A stretch of 64,000 nt of DNA, taken from contig OZ241919.1 in NCBI GenBank assembly GCA_965203835.1, positions 1,984,001 through 2,048,000 of the forward strand. The letters are read 5' to 3'. The position numbers and the translations under genes were made by a program. Shown here one piece after another: positions 24,459-32,380 of this stretch. The stretch is from CBDCFV01 sp965203835. Lineage in GTDB: Bacteria; Chloroflexota; Dehalococcoidia; Lucifugimonadales; UBA3495. How positions within the stretch are numbered: position 1 is the stretch's first letter; the number at the start of each line of letters is the position of its first letter. The notes under the pieces were generated by a model. That model saw only the letters and a program-made list of their open reading frames with translations, had not been told where the DNA came from and searched no databases.

Positions 24459-26264
24459 ATGGCTTACGAAATCGAACAGTACCTGAACGTCCGTTCAGCC
24501 TCCGCGCCGTCTTACAGTCCCGACGGGCAATGGATCGCTTTCGTGAGCAACCTGACCGGGATACCCTTACCCTGGGTGGTGCCGGCGTCGGGTGGTTGGC
24601 CTCATCCACTCAGCCTGGCCGCCGAAAGGACCGGCCAAGTGGTTTTCTCGCCTTCCGGCCAACACGTGGCCTTCGACCGGGACCACGGAGGCGACGAGCA
24701 TTGGCAGCTCTTTGTGTGCAGTCCCGAAGGAGGCGGCGTCCGGCCATTTACCTTTGACCCGGACGTATCCCACAGGTTCGGGCAATGGTCGCCTGATAGC
24801 GACTCCTTCTCCTTTGCGTCGAACGCGATCGATCGGAGACGGTTCGACGTATATATTCAGGCACTGGACGGGGACTCTCCCAGGCTGGTCTATTCGGGAG
24901 AGGAGTCCGCCGAGCCTGTTTCCTGGACGCCCGATGGCAAGCACTTGATCGTCCGGCAAGGAGCCAGTTCCGAGAGCGCGGACCTTTACATGGTAGACAC
25001 GGCGAGCGGTGATGCCGTGCATCTAACGCCGCACAACGGCGAGGCGGCATATTACCCGGCGGGCTTTTCGGCCAATGGCCGGACTCTCTACTTGCGTACT
25101 GACCAGTCCCAAGAATTCCTGGGACTGGCAAGGTTGGACCTACGGGACGGCGGCCTGGAGTTCGACTTGGTTTCCGACTGGGACGTGGAAAGCGCGGCCC
25201 TGTCTCCCAACAAGCGCCGGATGGTCGTCTATTCCAAGAACGTTGACGGCGCCTCTGAAATTACTTTACGGGACCTCCGTTCGGCGGAAGAGTACCCGTT
25301 GCCGGGTCTCCCCCTCGGCGTGGTTTCGGGACTCACCTGGGCGCCCCACGGGCGCAGGTTCGCCTTCGCCCTGAACAGTTCCCAAGCCACGTCCGACATC
25401 TGGAGCTACGATCTGAGGCAGCGGCGTTTGCAGCAAGTTACCCAGTCGCCGCGAGTGGGCCTGGGCGAGGACGCCCTGGTCGAACCACAGGTCGTGAGGT
25501 TCCCGGCGCTGGACGGTCTGGAGATATCCGGCGTCCTGTACGCTCCCCGGAACGCGAAACCCGACAGCAGCCACGCCGCCATCGTACAGGTCCACGGCGG
25601 CCCGTCGGCGCAGACACGTCAGGTGTTCGAGCCGGTGCTCCAGTACTTCGCCAACCGGGGTTACGTGGTGCTGGCAACCAACGTCCGGGGCAGCACGGGC
25701 TACGGTCGGACCTATAACCATTTGGACGACGGGCGCAAGCGGATGGACAGCGTCGCCGACCTGGAAGCGACCAACTCCTGGCTACGGTCCTCCGGTTGGG
25801 CGCACCCTGAGCGCATCGCAGTTATGGGGCCGTCCTACGGCGGGTTCATGGTCCTGTCCGCGGTGACCACCTACCCGGACTCGTGGGCCGCGGCGGTGAA
25901 CGAGAGAGGTGTTGCGGACTTCATCATGCACCTGGAGCGCACTGAACCCCAGGGACGCAGGCTCAGGGAGATTGAGTACGGCACCATCGAGGAAGACGGA
26001 GACTTTTTGCGCTCCATTTCGCCCATCAATCACGTGGAGAAGATCCGGGTCCCAATGGTCGTTGTCCATGGGGCCAACGACCCCAGGGTAAACATAAGCG
26101 TGGCGGAGGCGCTGGTGGCCCAGCTCCGGGAGTACAATGTTCCGGTTGAATACCTGCGTTTCGAAGATGAGGGACACGGCATGGTCCGGTTGGCCAACAA
26201 GCTGCGCGCCTACCCGGCTATCGCCGACTTTCTGGACCAACATCTTCAAAGAGCGAATGGATGA
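24459..26264 (+). CDS. S9 family peptidase (prolyl oligopeptidase / acylaminoacyl-peptidase type)
   Basis: About 601 residues: an N-terminal beta-propeller with repeated TolB-like blades (SYSPDGQWIAFVSN, FSPSGQHVAFDRD, WSPDSDSFSFAS) and a C-terminal alpha/beta-hydrolase domain. The catalytic triad is visible as Ser in MGPSYGGFMVL, Asp in VVHGANDPRVN and His in EDEGHGMVRL. It cleaves peptides or acyl-amino acids; no signal peptide is apparent, so it is probably cytoplasmic. The ATG at 24459 is chosen because the likely promoter overlaps the longer frame; an ATG at 24420 is also possible. It is divergent from the M24 peptidase. Confidence 0.9.
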   Translation: MAYEIEQYLNVRSASAPSYSPDGQWIAFVSNLTGIPLPWVVPASGGWPHPLSLAAERTGQVVFSPSGQHVAFDRDHGGDEHWQLFVCSPEGGGVRPFTFDPDVSHRFGQWSPDSDSFSFASNAIDRRRFDVYIQALDGDSPRLVYSGEESAEPVSWTPDGKHLIVRQGASSESADLYMVDTASGDAVHLTPHNGEAAYYPAGFSANGRTLYLRTDQSQEFLGLARLDLRDGGLEFDLVSDWDVESAALSPNKRRMVVYSKNVDGASEITLRDLRSAEEYPLPGLPLGVVSGLTWAPHGRRFAFALNSSQATSDIWSYDLRQRRLQQVTQSPRVGLGEDALVEPQVVRFPALDGLEISGVLYAPRNAKPDSSHAAIVQVHGGPSAQTRQVFEPVLQYFANRGYVVLATNVRGSTGYGRTYNHLDDGRKRMDSVADLEATNSWLRSSGWAHPERIAVMGPSYGGFMVLSAVTTYPDSWAAAVNERGVADFIMHLERTEPQGRRLREIEYGTIEEDGDFLRSISPINHVEKIRVPMVVVHGANDPRVNISVAEALVAQLREYNVPVEYLRFEDEGHGMVRLANKLRAYPAIADFLDQHLQRANG

Positions 26265-26638
26265 ACGGAGAGGTTATCTCGGTAGACTGTAGCCCGACGC
26301 ATAGCCTGATCGAGCCGAACCAGGAACAGGCACGGCTGCGTACCGGTCCAGGGGTAGAGGATGACGCCCACGCCGGAACAACGGTCAAACACCGCTCACG
26401 GTTCGCCCGAAACCGGACCAGCCTAACCTGCGACGGGTGCATCTGATCCATTCCGACAGGGTTGCTCAATTCAGTATTGGGCCATGACGAATACGGAACC
26501 CTCATCCGGAAAGCCGGGATCATGGGTATCGTCGTCACCGGAGGCGAAGTCGCTCCCGGTGACGACGATGCTGGTCGAGCTACCCCCGGGACTGCATGAG
26601 CCGCTTCTTCCAGTTTAGCTGGTTTAGTCCCTTAGTAC
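26265..26638. other. Intergenic region after the S9 peptidase
   Basis: About 370 bases with no convincing gene. A weak GACGATGACTCC-type dyad is not clear enough to call. The region ends where an insertion-sequence terminus begins. Confidence 0.5.
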
Positions 26639-26660
26639 TACAACGACGAGTTGTCCGATA

Positions 26661-26743
26661 GGGCCTTTTCATTTTCCGGGTTGGGCTGCACAGGTCTCGT
26701 CATTCCCGCGAAAGCGGGAATGACGAGAGAATGAAAAGGCCCT
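26661..26743. mobile_element. MITE-like element, 83 bp, with flanking direct repeats
   Basis: Terminal inverted repeats AGGGCCTTTTCATT (26660-26673) and AATGAAAAGGCCCT (26730-26743) are perfect. An inner palindrome GTCATTCCCGCGAAAGCGGG continues as its mirror to about 26724. The element is flanked by direct repeats GAGTTGTCCGATAG (26648-26661 and 26744-26757), as expected for a target duplication of about 13 bp. It has inserted into the end of the IS701-like element and has no coding capacity. Confidence 0.8.
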
Positions 26744-26792
26744 GAGTTGTCCGATAGAATAGCTGGCCAGATGATAGTGGGCGGTTTGGGTG

Positions 26793-27103
26793 ATGGATGC
26801 AGCGAGCTTCCAGCGGGTCTACGACAGCCTTCAGAAATTTCACGCTTTCTTTGCCACCTCCTTTGGCTGCAAGCAGTGGCGGGAGCACAGCCGGACCTAT
26901 CTTCAGGCCCTGCTGGTGCAGGCCCAGGAACGGCGCAACGCCGAGAATCTGTCCGAATCGGTGGGCATCTCAGCCCGGGCGATGCAGCGCTTTCTCACCG
27001 AGGCCCGGTGGGACGATGATGCGGTCACAGGGCGGTTGCAGGAATACCTGGCCCCCAGGCTGGGGCATCCCGAGGCGGTATGGGTCCTGGACGGCAGCGA
27101 CTT
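26793..27103 (+). pseudogene. IS701-family transposase, N-terminal fragment
   Basis: About 104 codons. FHAFFATSFGCKQWREHSRTY near residue 14, LSESVGISARAMQRFLTEARWDDDAV near 50 and AVWVLDGSDFP near 95 match the N-terminal part of IS701-type DDE transposases, in which VLDGSDFP carries the first catalytic Asp. The frame then runs into CRISPR repeat sequence (ARAGEPPPS) and stops at 27152. The remaining 300 or so codons are absent. The ATG at 26793 is preceded by a GTG in frame. Confidence 0.8.
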
Positions 27104-27243
27104 CCCCGCGCGTGCGGGGGAACCGCCCCCCTCCGTGTCCCATCCACATTAGGGGTCTATCCCCGCGCGTGGGGGGGAACCGTTATGAGTCGGATAGCCT
27201 CGTCTGGTGTGTCGGGTCTATCCCCGCGCGTGCGAGGGAACCC
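27103..27243 (-). CRISPR. Type I-E CRISPR remnant, three repeats and two spacers
   Basis: On the plus strand the repeat reads GGTCTATCCCCGCGCG then TGCGGGGGAACC (28 nt). Complete copies are at 27154-27181 and 27215-27242, 61 bp apart. A third copy lacking its first six bases is at 27103-27124. The spacers are 27125-27153 (29 nt) and 27182-27214 (33 nt). Read on the reverse strand the repeat ends GGGGATAGACC, the usual type I-E orientation, co-directional with the casA and cas3 fragments. The leader is absent because the array abuts casA coding sequence on one side and a transposase on the other. Confidence 0.9.
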
Positions 27244-28075
27244 TCCAGCTGGCATCGGAATTGGCGCGAACGGCCACTACCCTGCCGGACAGCTCAATCA
27301 ACCGCACCCGTCGGCAGGCTTCGATATAATAGGGCTCCATATCAGTGAGCAATTTTGATTCCGCTTTCGTGCCATCCCAAGGAACGACCCAAAGCAGGGT
27401 GATGCCAGGATCCGCCATAGGGTATTCCTCAAGCATTGATTGCCTGTGGTTCAGTAGAGCAACCAGATCATGTTTGACGTGGCCTCCGGGACGGGCGGAT
27501 GGAGTGAGACTAAATGCCGGACGGTTACCATACCCGCTAGGCATCCGTGAAATTCCATAGTTATACCTGCCCCCGAACCCCTCCATCGTCTGCAAAGTAA
27601 CCAGCGCGAACATCCAGTCATCAGGATCGGCTTGCTGTGCCACGGCGGATTTAAGGTCGTGGTTCTTGGACGTGACCAGCATGTCCAGGGCGTCGGGGGT
27701 GGCCACGGTGTTCTTGTAGTCCTTTTCCCGTTCCTTAGTCCGGGCTGGCGGCTGCATGAAAGCGGGTTGCATGATGTCCCCCACTACCAAACGCCAAGGC
27801 TCATTGCCCGGCCAGTCAGGCGTCAAACCGCGAATGATGCAGCACCATTCCTCTGAGTCCAATGGCGGCGTGTCCAAGCCGGCCCGGTGCATTGCCATCG
27901 CGCCTAGCTGGACGAGGAAGGAATGCCATGCGTGCCGCTGGTGGGGGCGCAGAGAAGGGAAGGCTTCCACCTCGTCGGCCATCAGAGCGGCGTAGACTTG
28001 AGGCAGGGACGCCTCGACCCTTCCTTGGGCGGAAGTATCGATACGAATTAAAGGTTCAGCCAGGATGTTGTACAT
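27218..28075 (-). pseudogene. casA: casA (cse1) 5' fragment of type I-E Cascade
   Basis: The frame begins MYNILAEPLIRIDTSAQGRV, matching the opening of Cse1/CasA, the large Cascade subunit that recognises the PAM. PSLRPHQRHAWHSFLVQLGAMA near residue 40 and DDWMFALVTLQTMEGFGG near 165 are family segments. Homology stops near 27244, after about 277 codons of an expected 500; the last codons (VPSHARG) are translated CRISPR repeat. cse2, cas7, cas5, cas6e, cas1 and cas2 are all missing, so no Cascade can form. The start has a GAGG site 8 bases upstream. Confidence 0.85.
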
Positions 28076-28227
28076 CGTATACCTCGCTTTGATGCACGGA
28101 GATGTTGCAGAAACGACTACCGTATGGCAAGAGATGTTAGGGAAGTTTTCTGATGGGCGTCAACCGACTTGTGTCAGTGGATGAGATTGCAAGGCCAAGT
28201 TTATCCAAGGACTGGGCAGACCATCGA

Positions 28228-28250
28228 GGTTCCCCGCACGCGCGGGGCTA
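28228..28250 (+). repeat. Isolated, inverted CRISPR-like repeat
   Basis: GGTTCCCCGCACGCGCGGGG followed by CTA matches 21 or 22 positions of the local repeat in the orientation opposite to the array. It lies about 150 bases before the casA start and no second copy is adjacent. It could be a stray repeat left by rearrangement. Confidence 0.55.
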
Positions 28251-28291
28251 TTCGTGGGGCGACAGGGACATGTCCACCAGGATGCGGAGGG

Positions 28292-28522
28292 TCATTCGGT
28301 TGCGAGTGATACTTCCCGTTCTTCAAGCCGCCAGGCTGCGTAGGCCGACGCTTGATTGATGTCTTCCTGCACAAGGTATGGATAGGCATTCAGGATTTCT
28401 TCGGCGGAGCGTCCTGCCGTCAGGAGTCCTACGACGGTTCCTACCGTAACCCTTAGCCCTCGAATACACGCCTTCCCGCCCATGACGGCAGGGTCGTGGG
28501 CAATTCTTGAGAATTCGTTCAT
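28292..28522 (-). CDS. DUF433 family protein
   Basis: A 76-residue protein, MNEFSRIAHDPAVMGGKACI then RGLRVTVGTVVGLL, the compact winged-helix-like DUF433 fold often found as antitoxin (VapB45-like) or small DNA-binding protein. The GGKACIRGLRVTV core and the AEEILNAYPYLVQEDINQA helix are typical. The usual partner would be a PIN-like (DUF5615) protein, which is not present. Instead it follows a RelE-type toxin with about 40 bases between. The start is taken at 28522 rather than 28561. Confidence 0.8.
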   Translation of the reverse strand: MNEFSRIAHDPAVMGGKACIRGLRVTVGTVVGLLTAGRSAEEILNAYPYLVQEDINQASAYAAWRLEEREVSLATE

Positions 28523-28561
28523 GCTTCTATCACCCTGAGCACGGATATAAAGGTTATACAC

Positions 28562-28822
28562 TTATGCTCCACGGTAGGCTTCGCGGCGGTGGGCCACTCG
28601 TATAACCAGCACCGCTACCTCGTCGGACATGACCTCGTACACTATCCGGTACTCTCCGACGCGGAGACGGCGGAGGCCGGTCAACGCTCCCTTGAGAGCG
28701 GCGCCAGCCAAGGGCTGTTCGGCAAGGCTGTCGATGGCATGGACCAAGCGGGTTCTCATCGGCTGCGGGATGTCCGACAGGTCCTTCGCTGCGCTTCGCT
28801 TAATCCTAACCGAGTAACTCAC
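28562..28822 (-). CDS. RelE/ParE-family toxin
   Basis: An 86-residue protein: MSYSVRIKRSAAKDLSDIPQ, LKGALTGLRRLRVGEYRIVYEV and VLVIRVAHRREAYRG follow the RelE fold from beta-alpha-alpha to the C-terminal strands. The conserved Arg residues (RRLRVGEYRI and RVAHRRE) expected of ribosome-dependent mRNA interferases are present. It overlaps the upstream antitoxin by 17 bases, supporting coupled expression. Confidence 0.9.
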   Translation of the reverse strand: MSYSVRIKRSAAKDLSDIPQPMRTRLVHAIDSLAEQPLAGAALKGALTGLRRLRVGEYRIVYEVMSDEVAVLVIRVAHRREAYRGA

Positions 28823-29021
28823 GCTTGACCTCGTCCCAGTCCAAGACCGGGTCTGAAGGGTCCTGCAGGCGTTCCAATGCTACGGAGAGGTCGTCGAAAT
28901 CCTCCAGATACCGCTCCAGTGCTTGGCGAATCACATCGGCCCGGCTGCGGTTGAGCCGGGCGGCTGCCGCATCCACAGCCTCTACCAGATGGTCCGGTAC
29001 TCGTGCGGTGATTTGAGTCAT
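28806..29021 (-). CDS. Ribbon-helix-helix antitoxin of the RelE-type toxin
   Basis: A 71-residue protein, MTQITARVPDHLVEAVDAAA then RLNRSRADVIRQALERYLEDF, a CopG/ParD-like ribbon-helix-helix domain, with an acidic C-terminal tail (DPSDPVLDWDEVKRELLG) that would cover the toxin. GGAGGAAG precedes the ATG at 29021. The module sits exactly between the truncated cas3 and casA fragments, in place of the missing two thirds of cas3. Confidence 0.87.
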   Translation of the reverse strand: MTQITARVPDHLVEAVDAAAARLNRSRADVIRQALERYLEDFDDLSVALERLQDPSDPVLDWDEVKRELLG

Positions 29022-29105
29022 CGAACTTCCTCCATAATGGCATTTACAGTCTAACGATGTCACAGACATTCGATAGGATTACTGTAATCCCATGCGAATT
29101 CCTTG

Positions 29106-29744
29106 TCAACCTCCGCGCCCACGAGGAGTGGCGTTGGCATATTCCCTACCCGGATAGGGTTTACTCCCGTCGCAGCCCCAGTTGGGATGCAATCCTACAA
29201 AGGAGTCCCAGACTTGGGGATTGCTTTCCTTGTCCGGATCGTCCAGTTGCAGCGGGCGGCCATGATGGGAAAGCGCGGCTACGAATATCCCGCACGAAGC
29301 AAGACCGTCGTCATTATCCCACCGTTCAATCTCTTCCCACCCTAACGTCGGCAAAAACCAGTTCGCTGTTTCGCGGTCTTTCCACTGAAGAACCGGCGTC
29401 AAGTCTGCGGTGTGGCCGACACGATGAAATGCACGCGGGCGTCGCCCGGTAGGAAAGTCTTCGTCACGCCATATCTGCGTCTGGAAGCCCACGTTCACCT
29501 TGCCGATGTCGTGCAGGGCGGCGAACAGGGCCAGCCGCGTCGCCGTCGCATCGTCAAGGGAGTCCAGCCCGCCGGATTGAGCCAGCCGCTGCCGGATGGT
29601 GGGCTGCAACAGAAGGGTCTCGAAGCAAGCGCCCACGTCGGCCAAGTGGTGCTCCAGCAGGTGGATGCGCTTGGGGTATCCGTGACGCGGCTCCGACTTG
29701 GCCCAGAATCGCCGGGTGTAGAGCGGGGCTGTTTCGCTGCTCAT
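29106..29744 (-). pseudogene. cas3: cas3 5' fragment (HD nuclease domain)
   Basis: The first 200 or so codons of a Cas3. FWAKSEPRHGYPKRIHLLEHHL carries the first HD-domain His, LFAALHDIGKVNVGFQTQI is the HD motif, and AALSHHGRPLQL holds a later metal-binding His. The helicase part is entirely absent: the frame ends TPRGRGG at 29106, next to the toxin-antitoxin module. The ATG at 29744 is chosen because the longer frame from 29819 crosses the promoter region shared with the divergent exonuclease. The fragment might still encode an isolated HD nuclease domain. Confidence 0.87.
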
Positions 29745-29783
29745 GATATATGCGCCTCTATGCGTTAGAATCAAGGAAACTCG

Positions 29784-30368
29784 ATGAGGTGGCCGGGAGT
29801 GCGCCAACGTCCGACACAACGGAGAATCGCGGGCAACCTGACGTTCAATGCCATAGACGTAGAAACGGCCAACGCGGACCCTTCAAGCATCTGCCAGATT
29901 GGCATTGTCTGTATCCGGCAGGGGGAAATCAAGCAGCAGGTGTCACTCCTGGTCAATCCGGAGGCGCGGTTCAACGACTTCAACGTCAGGCTTCACGGTA
30001 TCGACCATAACGCGGTGAGAGACAGTGAAGTGTTGCCTCGTCTGGAGCCCCGGTTGCGCCGGATGCTTGAGGGGACGGTGCTGGTGAGCCACACCGGTTT
30101 CGACCGGAGGGCAATGGACGGTGCGATGCAGCGGTACGGGCTGAAGCCGCTCCGAGCAACATGGCTGGACAGTGCAATGGTTGCCCGTCGAGCTTGGCCA
30201 GAGAGGTACAGGCGGAGGTGGAGCCTGGCGCTTATAGCGGGAGACTTGGGTATTGCCTTCCGTCATCACGACGCGATGGAGGATGCCAGGGCAGCCGGCG
30301 AGATTGTGCTGCTGGCCTGCAAACATACGGAGATGGATGTTGAAGGCTGGCTGGAGCGTCTACGATGA
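29784..30368 (+). CDS. DEDDh 3'-5' exonuclease (DnaQ-like)
   Basis: About 190 residues. LTFNAIDVETANADPSSICQIG near residue 19 is ExoI with the DxE pair, SHTGFDRRAMD near 100 is ExoII, and FRHHDAMEDARAAGEIV near 165 is ExoIII with His and Asp. All four acidic residues and the general-base His are present, so it is probably active. It resembles DNA polymerase III epsilon. It is divergent from the cas3 fragment by 39 bases. DEDDh exonucleases trim prespacers or are fused to Cas2 in some type I-E systems, so an adaptation role in the lost system is possible but unproven. Confidence 0.85.
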   Translation: MRWPGVRQRPTQRRIAGNLTFNAIDVETANADPSSICQIGIVCIRQGEIKQQVSLLVNPEARFNDFNVRLHGIDHNAVRDSEVLPRLEPRLRRMLEGTVLVSHTGFDRRAMDGAMQRYGLKPLRATWLDSAMVARRAWPERYRRRWSLALIAGDLGIAFRHHDAMEDARAAGEIVLLACKHTEMDVEGWLERLR

Positions 30369-30387
30369 GCCAAGCCTGCAATTTGAT

Positions 30388-30960
30388 ATGAGTAACGCCG
30401 AAAGGGTGTTGATCACCGGAGCAGCCGGATTCGCCGGGTCCCGGCTGTGCAGGGCGCTACTCGATCTGGGCTACACCGTGACTGGACTGGACGTGGCAGC
30501 CCCGAGCCACGCCACCGCGCTGCGCCGGGAGTTGTCACACCCCAATTTCCGGTATCTTTGGAAGAGCGTCCAGGACATCCAGCCATCGGACGTTTCGGGC
30601 CACTCCGTTGTGGCCCACTTGGCGGCACAGCCTGATACGCCGATGGCCTTCGATTCCCCACGGTACACGGTGATGCAGAACATCGGCGGGACCGTGGAGT
30701 TGTTGGAGGCGGTCCGCTTGGCGGAAGGCGTTGCCAAACTGCTATTTGCCGGCTCGGGCAACGAGGTAGGGAGGACTCTTTACCTGCCGATGGACGAGGA
30801 CCACCCGCTCACCCCCCACAACCCCTACGGGTTTTCCAAGGCGGCGGCGGAGCTTGCCATGTGGGCATGGCAACGAGCCTACGGAGTCCCGTCGGTCGTA
30901 CTCTCCACCGGCGTGGTCATCGGTCCCGGGATGCGCCGGGAGGTGTTCATTTTCAAGTGG
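30388..30960 (+). pseudogene. NAD-dependent epimerase/dehydratase, 5' fragment
   Basis: The first 191 codons of an extended SDR sugar-nucleotide enzyme. VLITGAAGFAGSRLCRALLD is the Rossmann GxxGxxG motif; the catalytic YxxxK is PYGFSKAAAE near residue 147; the third strand GLDVAA follows. The match stops at FIFKW (30960) and the remaining frame to 31077 is antisense to a glycosyltransferase. About 120 C-terminal codons are lost. It follows the exonuclease by 20 bases. Confidence 0.85.
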
Positions 30961-31874
30961 TCGCCTACCGTTCCCGGCAGTCCCTGGGCTAGGCCTTTCA
31001 GTCCCGCCGTTTCCACTCCCCGGTCACGTCCCCAGATGCGCAGTCCGGCCTCACCCTCGAGGGTGCCGAAAGCCTGAATGAGGTAGTCCACCCCTTTGGC
31101 GGCAATGTGCGTCCCGATGTAGCCGAAGGTGAACGGCTCGCCGGCGTCCCGCTTTCGTCCCTTGAGACGGTCCAGGTGGAACCCGTAGTCCAGGTAGACC
31201 AGCTTTTCCGCCGGTATCCCGAAGTCATCGCGGAACCGCCGCAGCAGGTACTTGGCGGGAGCGATGAAAACGTCGACTGCGCGGGCCGCTTCCTTGACCT
31301 GCTCCATACGCCGTCCGACCCACCCGGTCCAGTAGGCCGCATCCAGCTCGTATTCCTCGGAATCTCCTCCGAAATACCGGCTATAGCAGCGCTCGGCGCA
31401 CTTCCGGTCGTCCTGCCCGTCGCAGACCGCCCAGTTGTCGGACGGGTCGACAGGGTACATCTGGATGAACTGCCCCCGGGGGCACATCAACCAGTAATCG
31501 TGCAGGGTGAACACGACGGGGATTCCGCGGTCACTGGCCTCTAACACCAGCGACGTGGACAGGTGGTTCAGATGACCTATGTGAACGATGTCAGGCCGGA
31601 ACTCGTCCAGCAGTCCCGCGAAAACCCTATCAACCGCCGGGTGACGGTACCCGTCCCTGGCCCGGCCCATGTTGATTATATGGAGTGTGATGCGAGGGTC
31701 TGCACTGTCAGTCTCCTCCATCACAGCGTATTCCGGAAGGAAGGCGTTTTCCTGCCGTGTAAAGACCCGCACATCGTGGCGGTCGGCCAGCGCTTGAGTC
31801 AGGCCTTGCGTGTAAACCTCGGACCCCGCGTTGTACCGCATGGGGTAGCCGTGAATGACCTGCAGAATCTTCAT
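30961..31874 (-). pseudogene. Glycosyltransferase family 4-like, 5' fragment
   Basis: About 304 codons from MKILQVIHGYPMRYNAGSEV. The N-terminal GT-B domain includes PDIVHIGHLNHLSTSL and FTLHDYWLMCPRGQFIQMYP near residue 130; the second domain begins FTFGYIGTHIAAKGVDYLI and ends at LRIWGRDRGVETAGLKGLAQ. The match breaks at about 30961, exactly where the epimerase fragment from the other strand breaks; the frame then continues to 30879 through antisense sequence. The last 100 or so codons, including the donor-binding Glu motif, are missing, so it is unlikely to be active. Confidence 0.85.
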
Positions 31875-32380
31875 TTCAAAATCGAGCAGATGTTATCGTA
31901 TTGGTGTCGCTTCAACACAGAAATCCGATGACCACGAGGCCGCCGGCCGCATGTCAACCGGTGGTGTGTAGGATAGTGCATCCACGGTGCCCACTTGAAA
32001 TATACTCTCCTACTATTGTAGCTATTCATACTCATTGTATTTGATAGCCTGGCCCACGTCCTCTTTGGCGAACTCATGGAGCATCGCCAAAAAATATACT
32101 CCTTCATTTACACATATTGATATAGGTGGGATAAGCAGAAACTGATCTAGGACGTCATTGGCTTCGCCGATGCCGCCGGCGCCCGCCAAACGCAATGCCG
32201 TTGCCGCCCGGTTGGCGTTGGCCTTGGTCTTGGAGCTGATGACCTTGCTGCCGGTGATGCGGCGGTACCTGGGTCGGGTGTTGCCGGTTCCCGGTTAGCT
32301 TGGGATGGCTACGGCGTTCCTGACGGGGCCCACGGGAGGGTTGTGCCTCTGGGGGCTGTCTTCATCCGGGCTGGGGATCC
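31875..32380. other. Gene-poor stretch upstream of the glycosyltransferase fragment
   Basis: About 500 bases. The first 250 are AT-rich and may hold the glycosyltransferase promoter. From 32187 a short plus-strand frame reads APAKRNAVAARLALALVLEL and stops at 32299; it looks like the hydrophobic C-terminus of a lost gene but is too short to name. Confidence 0.4.

Larger units (their letters stand above)
26639..27103 (+). mobile_element. Left part of an IS701-like element
   Basis: The terminus TACAACGACGAGTT (26639-26652) is the exact complement of a sequence at 50607-50620, where what looks like the 3' end of a similar element remains. A transposase 5' fragment follows from 26793. The element stops abruptly at 27103 inside a CRISPR repeat. 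Confidence 0.65.

Noticed and set aside
31871..32107. A 78-codon reverse frame in the AT-rich region upstream of the glycosyltransferase
   Set aside because: No ribosome site and a composition rich in Arg, Tyr and Trp; nothing recognisable.
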